In this document: positions 9,470 through 19,494 of the stretch, piece after piece
Numbering within the stretch: the stretch's first letter is position 1
Layout: every line of letters starts with the position of its first letter
Source: Notolepis coatsorum
Taxonomy: Eukaryota > Chordata > Actinopteri > Aulopiformes > Paralepididae
Direction: 5' to 3'
NCBI GenBank assembly: GCA_963971535.1
Contig: OZ020594.1
Location: 111,460,751-111,524,750, forward strand
DNA: 64,000 nt
Made by a program: the position numbers and the translations under genes
Notes under the pieces: model-generated
Databases searched by the model: none
What the model was told of the DNA's origin: nothing
What the model saw: only the letters and a program-made list of their open reading frames with translations

Positions 9470-12400
9470 ATGAAGCTAAGCTATGCTAACGGAGCGTCTG
9501 TTCCCAAAGCTAAATGCACGCACAGAGACAAAAAAGGTATGTATCTTCTTGTCTAACTCCAGGGAAGATGTTAAATAAGCTAATTTCCCAAAATGTTGGC
9601 GTTATCCTTTAATAGTGAAAAGTTATCTACTGCATCTTTGTTTGTTATTCATATTATTATTATTCCTCCCTCCAGACCCCCCACAGCTCCCTGTCTGTGA
9701 AGAGGAGGTTCCCCCTGAGCAGCAGGAGAGGAGCCCCAGTCTGGTCCAGGAGGAGCCAGAGCTCCTACAGATGAAAGAGGAACAGGAGGAACTGTGGATC
9801 AGTCAGGAGGGAGAGGAGCTTCCTGTCTCTGTGAAGAGTGAACATGATGAAAAGAAACCTCAGTCCTCACAGCTCAGCCAAACCCAGGACACAGAGCCCC
9901 TCCAGATTAAAGAGGAACAGGAGGAACTCTGGATCAGTCAGGAGGGAGAGGAGCTTCCTGTCTCTGTGAAGAGTGAACATGATGAAGAGAAACCTCAGTC
10001 CTCACAGCTCAGCCAAACCCAGGACACAGAGCCCCTCCAGATTAAAGAGGAACAGGAGGAACTCTGGATCAGTCAGGAGGGAGAGGAGCTTCCTGTCTCT
10101 GTGAAGAGTGAACATGATGAAGAGAAACCTCAGTCTTCACAGCTCAGCCAAACCCAGGACACAGAGCCCCTCCAGATGAAAGAGGAACAGGAGGAACTCT
10201 GGATCAGTCAGGAGGGAGAGGAGCTTCCTGTCTCTGTGAAGAGTGAACATGATGAAGAGAAACCTCAGTCCTCACAGCTCAGCCAAACCCAGGACACAGA
10301 GCCCCTCCAGATGAAAGAGGAACAGGAGGAACTCTGGATCAGTCAGGAGGGAGAGGAGCTTCCTGTCTCTGTGAAGAGTGAACATGATGAAGAGAAACCT
10401 CAGTCCTCACAGCTCAGCCAAACCCAGGACACAGAGCCCCTCCAGATTAAAGAGGAACAGGAGGAACTCTGGATCAGTCAGGAGGGAGAGGAGCTTCCTG
10501 TCTCTGTGAAGAGTGAACATGATGAAGAGAAACCTCAGTCTTCACAGCTCAGCCAAACCCAGGACACAGAGCCCCTCCAGATGAAAGAGGAACAGGAGGA
10601 ACTCTGGATCAGTCAGGAGGGAGAGGAGCTTCCTGTCTCTGTGAAGAGTGAACATGATGAAGAGAAACCTCAGTCCTCACAGCTCAGCCAAACCCAGGAC
10701 ACGGAGCCCCTCCAGATTAAAGAGGAACAGGAGGAACTGTGTCAAGATCTAGAGGAGGCTGATGGCTCCAAGATGACCTTACAACCTATGAAATGTGAAA
10801 ATGAAGGTGAGAACACTCTGTCCTCACAACTCAGCCAAAACCGGGACCCAGAGCAGATTAAAGATGAACTAGATCAAGGGCTGGAAGAAGCTGATCTCTC
10901 CAAGATCACAGTAGACCCAGTGAAATGTGAAGATGGTCAAGAGAACGCTCTGTCCTTCCAGCCTCTTCAAACCCAAAGGGAGAAAAACAGAGAAGCATAC
11001 TCTTTACCCAGCACCTCAACTGAACACATGAAAACAGAACCTGAAGGAGAGGACTGTGGAGTAGCAGAACTAACCAGTAACTTCGATCCAGCTGGTGATT
11101 TAGAACCAACTAGAGATAGCCAGCCTCTCTTTTCAGACTGTTCTCTAACTGAGACTGATGACGGTGATGACAGTTCTGGAACTGAGACTGATGACGGTGA
11201 TGATGACAGTTCTGGAGCTGAGACTGATGACGGTGATGATGACAGTTCTGGAACTGAGACTGATGACGGTGATGAATGGAAGGAGAGTGGAGGTCCAGGT
11301 TTGATGGCACTAAAACAAAAGAAGACACAGAAAATACAAACGTTGTCTAACAGGCCTGTATTCAGCAAGAAGAGAGATCTGAAGATACACGTAAAAAATC
11401 ATACCGGAGTGAAACCATTTAGCTGTTCAGTTTGTGAGAAAGGGTTCAGTATGAAGGGAGATCTGAAGACACACATGAGAACACATACTGGAGAGAAACC
11501 ATTTAGTTGTTCAGTTTGTGGGAAAGGGTTCAGTCAGCAAACAAGTCTGAAGACACACATGCTAACTCACACTGGAGAGAAACCTTTTGTTTGTTCAGTT
11601 TGTGGGAAAGGGTTCAGTATGAAGGGAGATCTGAAGACACACATGAGAACACATACTGGAGAGAAACCATTTAGTTGTTCAGTTTGTGGGAAAGGGTTCA
11701 GTCAGCAAACAAGTCTGAAGACACACATGATAACTCATACTGAAGAGAAACCATTTAGCTGTTCAGTTTGTGGGAAAGGGTTCAGTATGAAGGCAAATCT
11801 GAATTGCCACATGAAAGCTCATACTGGAGAGAAACCTTTTGTTTGTTCAGTTTGTGGGAAAGGGTTCAGTATGAAGGGAGATCTGAAGACACACATGAGA
11901 ACACATACTGGAGAGAAACCATTTAGTTGTTCAGTTTGTGGGAAAGGGTTCAGTCAGCAAACAAGTCTGAAGACACACATGCTAACTCACACTGGAGAGA
12001 AACCTTTTGTTTGTTCAGTTTGTGGGAAAGGGTTCAGTATGAAGGGAGATCTGAAGACACACATGAGAACACATACTGGAGAGAAACCATTTAGTTGTTC
12101 AGTTTGTGGGAAAGGGTTCAGTCAGCAAACAAGTCTGAAGACACACATGATAACTCATACTGAAGAGAAACCATTTAGCTGTTCAGTTTGTGGGAAAGGG
12201 TTCAGTATGAAGGCAAATCTGAATTGCCACATGAAAGCTCATACTGGAGAGAAACCTTTTGTTTGTTCAGTTTGTGGGAAAGGAATCAGTACAAAGGGAC
12301 ATCTGAAGACACACATGAGAACTCATACTGGAGAGAAACCTTTTGTTTGTTCAGTTTGTGGGAAAGGGTTCAGTATGAAGGGAGATCTGAAGATACACAT

Positions 12401-13367
12401 GAGAACTCATACTGGAGAGAAACCATTTAGTTGTTCAGTTTGTGGGAAAGGGTTCAATGATAAAGGACATCTGAAGACACACATGAGAACTCATACTGGA
12501 GAGAAACCATTTAGTTGTTCAGTTTGTGGGAAAGGGTTCAATGATAAAGGACATCTGAAGACACACATGAGAACTCATACTGGAGAGAAACCATTTAGTT
12601 GTTCAGTTTGTGGGAAAGGGTTCAATGATAAAGGACATCTGAAGACACACATGAGAACACATACTGGAGAGAAACCATTTAGCTGTTCAGTTTGTGGGAA
12701 AGGGTTCAGTCAGCAAACATATCTGAAGAGACACATGAGAACTCATACTGGAGAGAAACCTTTTAGCTGTTCAATTTGTGGGAAAGGGTTCAATCAGCAA
12801 ACACATTTGAAGACACACATGATAACCCATACTGGAGAGAAACCTTTTAGCTGTTCAATTTGTGGGAAAGGGTTCAGTAGGAAGGGAGATCTGAGGACAC
12901 ACATGAGAACTCATACTGGAGAGAAACCTTTTAGCTCTTCAGTTTGTGGGAAAGGGTTCAATGATAAAGGACATCTGAAGACACACATGAGAACTCATAC
13001 TGGAGAGAAACCATTTAGTTGTTCAGTTTGTGGGAAAGGGTTCAATGATAAAGGACATCTGAAGACACACATGAGAACACATACTGGAGAGAAACCATTT
13101 AGCTGTTCAGTTTGTGGGAAAGGGTTCAGTCAGCAAACATATCTGAAGAGACACATGAGAACTCATACTGGAGAGAAACCTTTTAGCTGTTCAATTTGTG
13201 GGAAAGGGTTCAGTAGGAAGGGAAATCTGAGGACACACATGAGAACTCATACTGGAGAGAAACCTTTTAGCTCTTCAGTTTGTGGGAAAGGGTTCAATGA
13301 TAAAGGAAATATGAAGAAACACACTAGAACTCATACAGGAAAGAAACCATTTAGTTCTTCTGTTTAA
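9470..13367 (+). CDS. C2H2 zinc-finger protein, about 23 tandem fingers, two exons
   Basis: A probable nuclear DNA-binding transcription regulator. I propose exon 1 at 9470-9536 (MKLSYANGASVPKAK..., donor GTATGT at 9537) and exon 2 at 9676-13367 (acceptor CCTCCCTCCAG). The phases agree: G from exon 1 plus AC gives the Asp of DPPQLPVCEEEV. The protein would have about 1,252 residues. The N-terminal half is acidic, with seven near-identical 45-residue repeats and a partial eighth, followed by TETDDGDD repeats. The C-terminal half has about 23 fingers of the form CSVCGKGF-x(8)-LKTHMRTHTGEKP with standard TGEKPF linkers. Fingers 19 and 23 have Ser in place of the first Cys, and the protein ends inside a further partial finger. 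No KRAB, SCAN or BTB domain is visible. An open extension upstream of exon 2 (from 9615) is intronic and hydrophobic. AATAAA lies at 13389. Confidence 0.85.
9770..10740 (+). repeat. 135-bp coding tandem repeat in the zinc-finger gene
   Basis: Seven full copies start at 9770, 9905, 10040, 10175, 10310, 10445 and 10580, with a partial eighth at 10715. Each encodes 45 residues beginning KEEQEELWISQEGEELP. Copies differ by only a few bases, mostly ATG versus ATT at the start of the unit, pointing to recent unequal exchange. Confidence 0.95.
11420..13350 (+). repeat. 84-bp zinc-finger repeats with higher-order block duplication
   Basis: About 23 units of 84 bp. Fingers 1-5 (contact-region motifs MKGDL, QQTSL, MKGDL, QQTSL, MKANL) are repeated almost exactly as fingers 6-10, a 420-bp block duplication. 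Fingers 13-15 are near-identical triplets (NDKGHL). Fingers 15, 16, 18 and 19 recur as 20-23. Confidence 0.9.
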
Positions 13368-13388
13368 GCTGAGAGTAGACTTGAAAAG

Positions 13389-13394
13389 AATAAA
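13389..13394 (+). promoter_or_regulatory. Candidate polyadenylation signal of the zinc-finger gene
   Basis: AATAAA lies 22 bases after the stop codon. A second candidate, AATAAA, lies near 14140, so the real 3' end may be farther downstream. Confidence 0.4.
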
Positions 13395-13454
13395 GAGAAC
13401 AGGTCCCCAAACACAGTTTGCAGTATATTAAATAGAAACCCCATGTACTTTTTT

Positions 13455-13853
13455 AGAAGAAGAACACACACATGCGAGATGGGCGACACACATGCACTGA
13501 TGAAATATCTCTCTGCACTTTTCCCATCCCGTCGTCCTTCCCCCCCCAAGGGCAGCCGGGAGCAGACATGGGCTGTGGCGTGGGCCGCGCCCGGGGACCA
13601 ATCCAAGTGCTCCTGTCCGTCTTCGTCAGGGACGCGACAGCGTTAGCCATCTTTTTTTTTTGGGTTTATCTTATCTGGAGGGGAAACCCTTGCGCGTACG
13701 GGCAGAACATGCAAACTCCACACAGAAAGGCCCGGGAGATACCCCACCTGGGTACCTGGCAACGCGGCAACCTGGTCCCCAAGTGGGAATCGAACCCAGG
13801 ACCTTCTAGCTGTGAGGCGACAGTGTTAACCACTACACCACCGTGCTGCCCAA
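13455..13853 (-). mobile_element. tRNA-derived SINE, copy 2
   Basis: Same family and orientation as 3805-4208: tRNA-like head at the right end (A box TGGTGTAGTGGTTAACAC, B box GGTTCGATTCC) and the same G/C-rich left part. It lies between copies of the 38-bp minisatellite motif (one partial copy near 13430), so it seems to have inserted into or next to that array. Confidence 0.7.
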
Positions 13854-13863
13854 ACATTCTGTT

Positions 13864-14046
13864 CCCATACTAAGTAGTATACTCAACAGGAACCCCATGT
13901 ACTTTTATTAAGTAGTATACTCAACAGGAACCCCATGTACTTATACTAAGTAGTATACTCAACAGGAACCCCATGTACTTATACTAAGTAGTATACTCAA
14001 CAGGAACCCCATGTACTTATACTAAGTAGAATACTCAACAGGAATC
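13864..14046 (+). repeat. 38-bp minisatellite
   Basis: About 4.5 copies of a 38-bp unit; the AACCCCATGT anchor occurs at 13891, 13929, 13967 and 14005. The last unit is degenerate. Confidence 0.9.
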
Positions 14047-14173
14047 CTTAGGACTTATTTTTGTTTTGTGACTGATTTCCGTTTATCTTCATACATATCA
14101 AACACAAAGATTCTGTACCTCCTTTTTAGATTTAGTCAATAAAATATATCTCATGCTTGTGTTGACTCTTTCA

Positions 14174-14290
14174 TTGATTGATTGATTGATTGAAAACTTT
14201 ATTAACAGATTGCAGAATGGGTACAATACAGTACAGCTCAATACACACAATTGTTAAGGGGATGCAGACCAGAGAAAGACTTTCGTCTTG
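14174..14290 (-). mobile_element. 3' end of a CR1/Jockey-group LINE
   Basis: Reverse complement of the tail of the LINE at 58887-59772: shared TATTGAGCTGTACTGTA, CATTCTGCAATCTGTTAATA and a terminal (CAAT)n tail. Only the 3' end is present. Confidence 0.7.
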
Positions 14291-15540
14291 TTTACATCAG
14301 GGTCCCCCATTTTCAATTCATCAGGTGTTCATGAGTGTTATAATTTAAAATGCTGTGTAGCCATTAGGACATGATATTTTACTTAAGTTAAAAGTAGAAT
14401 ACTCTACAGAAAATAGTTGCTAAATGAAATAGAAAGCTCTATAGACATTAATGTTGAGTTTTTCAAATGTATTATTTTGGCACAAACCCGGTGCCATTTA
14501 GCTCCATTGTATTGGAGTGACAGCGGACATCTCTACTGCAGATATGTCGTGCCCTAGTGGGCTTCGCTCATAAGTAGTTCAAGGTAGCAGTCAGAAGACT
14601 GACGTGTGACAGCAACAGTGTATTCCTTCAATAACTGGTGGCGCCAGAGAGCATCTGACAAAACCTCAGCCTGTTTCACCACAGAACTGGTGGGTCACGT
14701 GCTTGAAGCTCTGATCCCTAGGAAGACTTCAGTGTTCAATGTTGACAGACGGACACATCACATTGGACCTGGACTTCAATTTAAAAACAGAAATGGACTT
14801 CCATAATGTACTGTAGGTACATATTATGTTGTAGATTGTGGCTGCAATATTATCATTCATTGATAATTCTTCCACGGTAACAATTAGGGATTGGAAATGT
14901 AGCAGCCAGAATAGTGATTTTGTGTTCATGACGTTTTTATATTCATTTACATTATTGAATATAAATATTTACACTAATCTAATTTGATTTAATATAAAGA
15001 TTTAGTTTTTGTTCATATTACCGATGGTATGGCTATATTATTAATTTGTGAGAAATATCTTAATGTTGTGGGTTTAACCTATTACCCCCTCCCCATAATA
15101 TAAGGAACAGGAAGTGATTTCTTTATGTCAGTAAGAGTTTAGAGACGTAACCTAGGCAGAAAAATAAAATAATGGTTTAATTTAAAACAAGTGTCTCATT
15201 CTCCGTTGCTACTTTACTGTTTGTTGGATACCATTCCCCCACATAGAGATGAATGTTGGTTTAGTGCCTCTACACTATATATAATATAATAATTATCTCC
15301 ATCAGGTCGGTTCTGTCCACCTGTCTATCTCTGTCCGCAGCTAACCTCACAATAGGGCAGTTTTGGAAAAGTATTTTAAGTTAATTCATTTCTATCATTG
15401 AAATGCATATTCAGTATGAAGTTATAGCTTTTCACCACAAGAGGGTGATATTACACAGGTTCGCTGGTAATCAGCTCTCTGGCACCTGTTAACAATATAT
15501 AGACATGCCATAGTGAACCTATTGTCATTGATATACATGC
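14291..15540. other. Non-coding stretch, mostly unassigned
   Basis: The segment around 14275-14330 (AAGACTTTCGTCTTGTTTAC, then CAGGGTCCCCCATT) recurs in the palindrome arms near 38090-38135 and, inverted, near 50490-50525, so it is a dispersed repeat. No convincing gene was found in the rest. Confidence 0.5.
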
Positions 15541-15562
15541 ATTACAAATATTTATGAATAGA

Positions 15563-15800
15563 TTATTGTCCATTGTAATGAGCACCGCCCCTTTCATATC
15601 TCATGAACCATTCATCGTACAGACTTGTGGGAGGGGTTAATGAGTGGTGGGGGCTTCCCCTGGAAGGTTGGTGGTGCCGTTTAAAACGGGCGTAAAAGCT
15701 GTTCAGCTCATCCGGTAAGGAGGCAGCAATGTTAGCAGTGCTGTTGGGTTTCCTGTTAAGGTCCGATATTGTGTGTAGTCCCGGCCACACGCCACGTGGG
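15563..15800 (-). pseudogene. Rex1-like LINE fragment
   Basis: The minus-strand translation includes ASLPDELNSFYARFKR, the spacer between endonuclease and reverse transcriptase in Rex1-type LINEs. About 75 codons survive and no catalytic part is present. Confidence 0.5.
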
Positions 15801-15829
15801 TCATAGCTGCTTAGCTCCTTTCCAGGTGT

Positions 15830-16019
15830 TGGCCGTTCCAGGGAAGCCCCAAGCAGATGGGGCTATCTTAGTGGCCCAACCACATGTGACTGTGGCACAG
15901 AACCCCAGACCATGGAGCACCTCCTTCCATGTCCTCTGTTAGGTGGACCCTGCACAGCAGAGGACCTAGTGTTGCACCCCCTGCATAGGGGGGAGTGAAG
16001 AATCAAACAAACACACATG
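15830..16019 (+). pseudogene. LINE polyprotein C-terminal fragment
   Basis: The plus-strand translation contains CDCGTEPQTMEHLLPCPLL, a zinc-knuckle-like block near the C-terminus of several LINE polyproteins. It is directly followed by the Pao target duplication at 16020-16024. Confidence 0.45.
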
Positions 16020-16024
16020 CTGTT

Positions 16025-17359
16025 TGTTACAAAGGATCAGATTAAACCGAATATATATATTTATTGATTGATATATATTGCATAGTATTTGTATATCGTT
16101 TGATATCCCTTGTATATTCCTTGTACATATACACGGAATATCCCTTTAGCCTAGTACAGACCATAATATTTCGTTCTCCTATTGGACAGCGGTCCACAGG
16201 CGCCAGGGCCATGCCTCCAGAGTCAGGTTCAAGGCCACCGTCAAGACATGTCTGTACATGCCCGGCCTTGCCCAGGAATACGAGACAGAAATGAGGTTGG
16301 CACTAGATTGTTCGCCGTGCATATAAATATGGCGCAGGTAAATACAGAAGTAGAGTTACCCAATAAGTTGAAGCCTCACCCACGATACTCCGTGCAGTGA
16401 AGTATGGCCTGTTTGGCCCCAAATAAGAGCATTGAGACCGCGTGCGAATTAATAACTGAATTGTCAGAGTTTGGCGCTATACCGTCGAGTGCGACATATT
16501 TCTATTAAGTCAGTAATAGTCTATTTGTGTATAGTGTATCGTGCGGCTAAAGTTCTACAGTGACCAGCATCACCAACGCTTCCTCGTACCAGCTAGAGTG
16601 CTTATCCAGGCTGGGCTGCTTTCATGGCGCTTTCACCCGAGGAGACCTAGACGAGAACCGTGTGGACATGTACACTGGATTAATCTACCCGACGACTACA
16701 TAGCCCTTTGCGGCTGGATTATATTTGTTTTGGTCCTGTGATTTATGGAGCGGAGAATCGCCGACGCCTACATGTGTGGGATTTACCCTGTGAGGAGCCA
16801 CGTCGAGTCTGCGCCTCAGAGAGCCTGAGGCCGGCTAGCTTTCTTCACTGTGGAGCTACAGTCTACGGAGAACAGCTGTATTCGTCTGTGGATCAAGAGA
16901 CTATTGCACCGTCTCCTGTACTTGGAGTCTCCTTAGTCATCGTTGACCAGACTCTCTACTACCGACAGATCCTCTACCCCTGCTGGCTTACAACCGGGGG
17001 GACCCTTCCAGTATCTCCCGCTATATATTACTAGTGTACCATAGATATAATTCCCTAAGATTCAGGTTGTATAATTACCTCCTGCGTAACCAGAGAATGG
17101 ACATTCATTATTGATTTGCCTACGCACATTCCTTTGCCTTATAAGCGCATCCAAAGTAAAATAGAGAAGTATATTATGTACCTTTTGCTGCAATAAATAC
17201 TTAATTACCACTTTGTGTGGAACCGATTCATTGTGGGAAGTGTTCATCATATTTATATATCATGTACTGTATGGCCAGTAATTAAAGTACATAAAGCGGT
17301 AGTGGTTTAATGATACCATACTTATCAATACAGTCAGGGAATTGTACCCCTCAGTTACA
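16025..17359 (+). repeat. 5' LTR of the BEL/Pao element
   Basis: 1,335 bp, TG...CA ends, same length as its partner at 23716-25050. It carries TATA-like AT-rich sequence and AATAAA-like motifs, but I could not assign U3/R/U5. Short ORFs within it are not genes. Confidence 0.95.
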
Positions 17360-17361
17360 AT

Positions 17362-17378
17362 TGGTCCTTCGAGCCGGA
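17362..17378 (+). promoter_or_regulatory. Primer-binding site, tRNA-Tyr type
   Basis: TGGTCCTTCGAGCCGGA is complementary to the 3' end of tRNA-Tyr (CCGGCTCGAAGGACCA). It lies two bases after the LTR. Confidence 0.8.
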
Positions 17379-17403
17379 GCGTAACTAGTGTAATATTAAT
17401 ATA

Positions 17404-19494
17404 GTGGTATTAATATTGACATGGCCAATGATGAACACTCCACAAAACGGTTCTCCTAAAGTAGATCGCCCGCAGCGTAGACGGCAGACACCTCAGTACT
17501 TAGAGGATTACGTTGCCAATATACTACCTAGCTTTCTACAGACGGTAAACGCGGAAAAAGTAGATAGTAAAATTATGTCCGACCCTATCGACCAGGCTAC
17601 CCCGCCAATAGAGGCCCTAGTGGGTTCTAACGTAACTGACCAAGCTCACGGTAGGGACCAGGAGGGACCCGACATGACTTTACCCCCCGCCAAGACCGAA
17701 GAAGTAGTCCCCGGAGAGCTCCAGGATAAAGACAGCCCTCCAGGGATGGAACTCTACCCGCTACAAGAAGAGGAGAGCACCCCGGAGATGGATCTCCAGG
17801 ACTCGCCACAGGAGAACAGATCTCCAACGAGTACTGCCAGGAGCGGATCACCTCAACCAGCGTCTTCCCCCAGCGAGGCGGACAAGATGCTGGCACAGGC
17901 ATTCCTAGCCAGCCTAGCAGCCTCAACAGAGCGCGATCGACTCCAAGCACAGACGCTTAGTGAGCGCGAACATTCTTCCATGGAAAGAGAACGCCTTCAG
18001 GCGCAGCAACGGAGCGACGAAGATCGTATACGTCTAGAGATTAGACGCCTTCAGACGGAAGAGAATATGGTAAGGGACCGGGCCGAAGCCCAGCGCGCCG
18101 CCGCCGAAGCCCAGCGCGCCGCTGCCGGTGCCCAAAGAGAAGCAGAGCGCGACCTCGCTCTCACCAAGCGCGAAGCCGAGCGCGACCGATTACAAGCGCA
18201 GATAATGGAGCAGCTGATCACCAGGGCAACACCCCCTCCCTCCGCACGGGGTTCCAGGGCCTCGTCAAGACAAGGGTCAAGGGCACCCTCCCCTACCCGA
18301 TCAAGCGACCCTGAGCCCGACCACAAGAGAGAGCCTATACCCCCCTCCGAACCCCTTCCCCGACCGGTCCAAGTGAGACCCAGCTACAAGGAAGAAACGG
18401 TCTACACCACGGAGAGGCTAAATAGACGACTACAGGATCTAGAGGACCTGCCAGAGGAAGAAGAAGAGGGAGAGGAGGAGAGTCAAGCCCGACAGCAGCA
18501 CAGTACTCCACAGGACCAGGAGGTCCAGTACAGCCCAGGCTCTACCCCCGCGGCTCTGCGCTACAGACCCCCGACTCAATTCACGGGTGAGCTTGACGCA
18601 CGACCAGCCCCAAGGAACAGCACCTGGATACGCGGGCCATGGTACCCAGCAGGTACCAGCCCACCAAGAGGCGTAAGAGGAGACTCACCTAGGAGGCCTC
18701 TCTTCCAACGCTCACCGATGTGCCAGCCATCCATGGCATCATACATTGGCACACCGACGTTTCCGGACTTCACCCACGAGAACAGAGCACAGTACACGGA
18801 GCTACGAATGTGCTTAGAGACAATGATGTCCGATGTAGCTGATGAACCGTACAAGTATGCTATCCTACTGAAGCACCTCAAGGTACCCCGAGCGCACAAT
18901 ATAGCGCTGGCCCATGCCACCTCTACTACCCCATACACAGCGGCTCTAGCAGCACTCGACCAAAGATATGGACGCATATGGGACTACGTAATACAAGAGA
19001 TAAGGCATATTGACCGCCTACCCCCAGCCACAGACAATCGCTCACTAGATGACCTGTCTATCAAGGTACAATCCCTGGTAGGGATGCTGGGGGCGCAAAG
19101 AGAAAAGGGTATGCACGAACTGTACGCGAACTCTAATGTCGAGAGGATTTTAGAGAAGCTTCCGCCCGCCCGACAAGAGCGCTTCAGGCGGCAAAGAGAC
19201 CACCGTGATCCTAACGGTCCCGAGCCATCCCTCCTAGACCTAGCCGACTTCCTGGCGAGAGAAGTCAACAGCCTACGGTTGGATACGTTCATGCGGAGCA
19301 CCCCAAGCTCCAGAGAGGGACCTAGGAGAGCAAACGATGGCCGAAGATTGGTGACCGTCATGCACCAATCAGAATCAGTACCGAGCAGCAAGAACCACAG
19401 TACCCCCTCGATGAAAGAGAAGTGGAAGATGGTGTGCCCGTACTGCGAAAAGGAACACTGGTTGTCACAATGTGACACATTCAAGAAGAGGTGA
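17404..19494 (+). CDS. BEL/Pao gag
   Basis: An open frame of 696 codons encoding the structural Gag of the Pao element. The first third is acidic and Pro/Ser-rich. A charged coiled-coil-like stretch follows (about residues 165-280, rich in Glu, Arg, Gln and Ala, with AQRAAAEAQRAAA repeats). The globular Gag region lies near residues 450-640 (including PTFPDFTHENRAQYTELR). It ends with a CPYCEKEHWLSQC knuckle. It abuts pol. Confidence 0.9.
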   Translation: MVLILTWPMMNTPQNGSPKVDRPQRRRQTPQYLEDYVANILPSFLQTVNAEKVDSKIMSDPIDQATPPIEALVGSNVTDQAHGRDQEGPDMTLPPAKTEEVVPGELQDKDSPPGMELYPLQEEESTPEMDLQDSPQENRSPTSTARSGSPQPASSPSEADKMLAQAFLASLAASTERDRLQAQTLSEREHSSMERERLQAQQRSDEDRIRLEIRRLQTEENMVRDRAEAQRAAAEAQRAAAGAQREAERDLALTKREAERDRLQAQIMEQLITRATPPPSARGSRASSRQGSRAPSPTRSSDPEPDHKREPIPPSEPLPRPVQVRPSYKEETVYTTERLNRRLQDLEDLPEEEEEGEEESQARQQHSTPQDQEVQYSPGSTPAALRYRPPTQFTGELDARPAPRNSTWIRGPWYPAGTSPPRGVRGDSPRRPLFQRSPMCQPSMASYIGTPTFPDFTHENRAQYTELRMCLETMMSDVADEPYKYAILLKHLKVPRAHNIALAHATSTTPYTAALAALDQRYGRIWDYVIQEIRHIDRLPPATDNRSLDDLSIKVQSLVGMLGAQREKGMHELYANSNVERILEKLPPARQERFRRQRDHRDPNGPEPSLLDLADFLAREVNSLRLDTFMRSTPSSREGPRRANDGRRLVTVMHQSESVPSSKNHSTPSMKEKWKMVCPYCEKEHWLSQCDTFKKR

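Noticed and set aside
9615-9675. Hydrophobic N-terminal signal peptide on the zinc-finger protein
   Set aside because: This stretch is intronic, ending in a polypyrimidine tract and CAG acceptor.
17404-19494. Host coiled-coil gene
   Set aside because: It lies between matching LTRs, abuts pol and ends in a Gag-type zinc knuckle.
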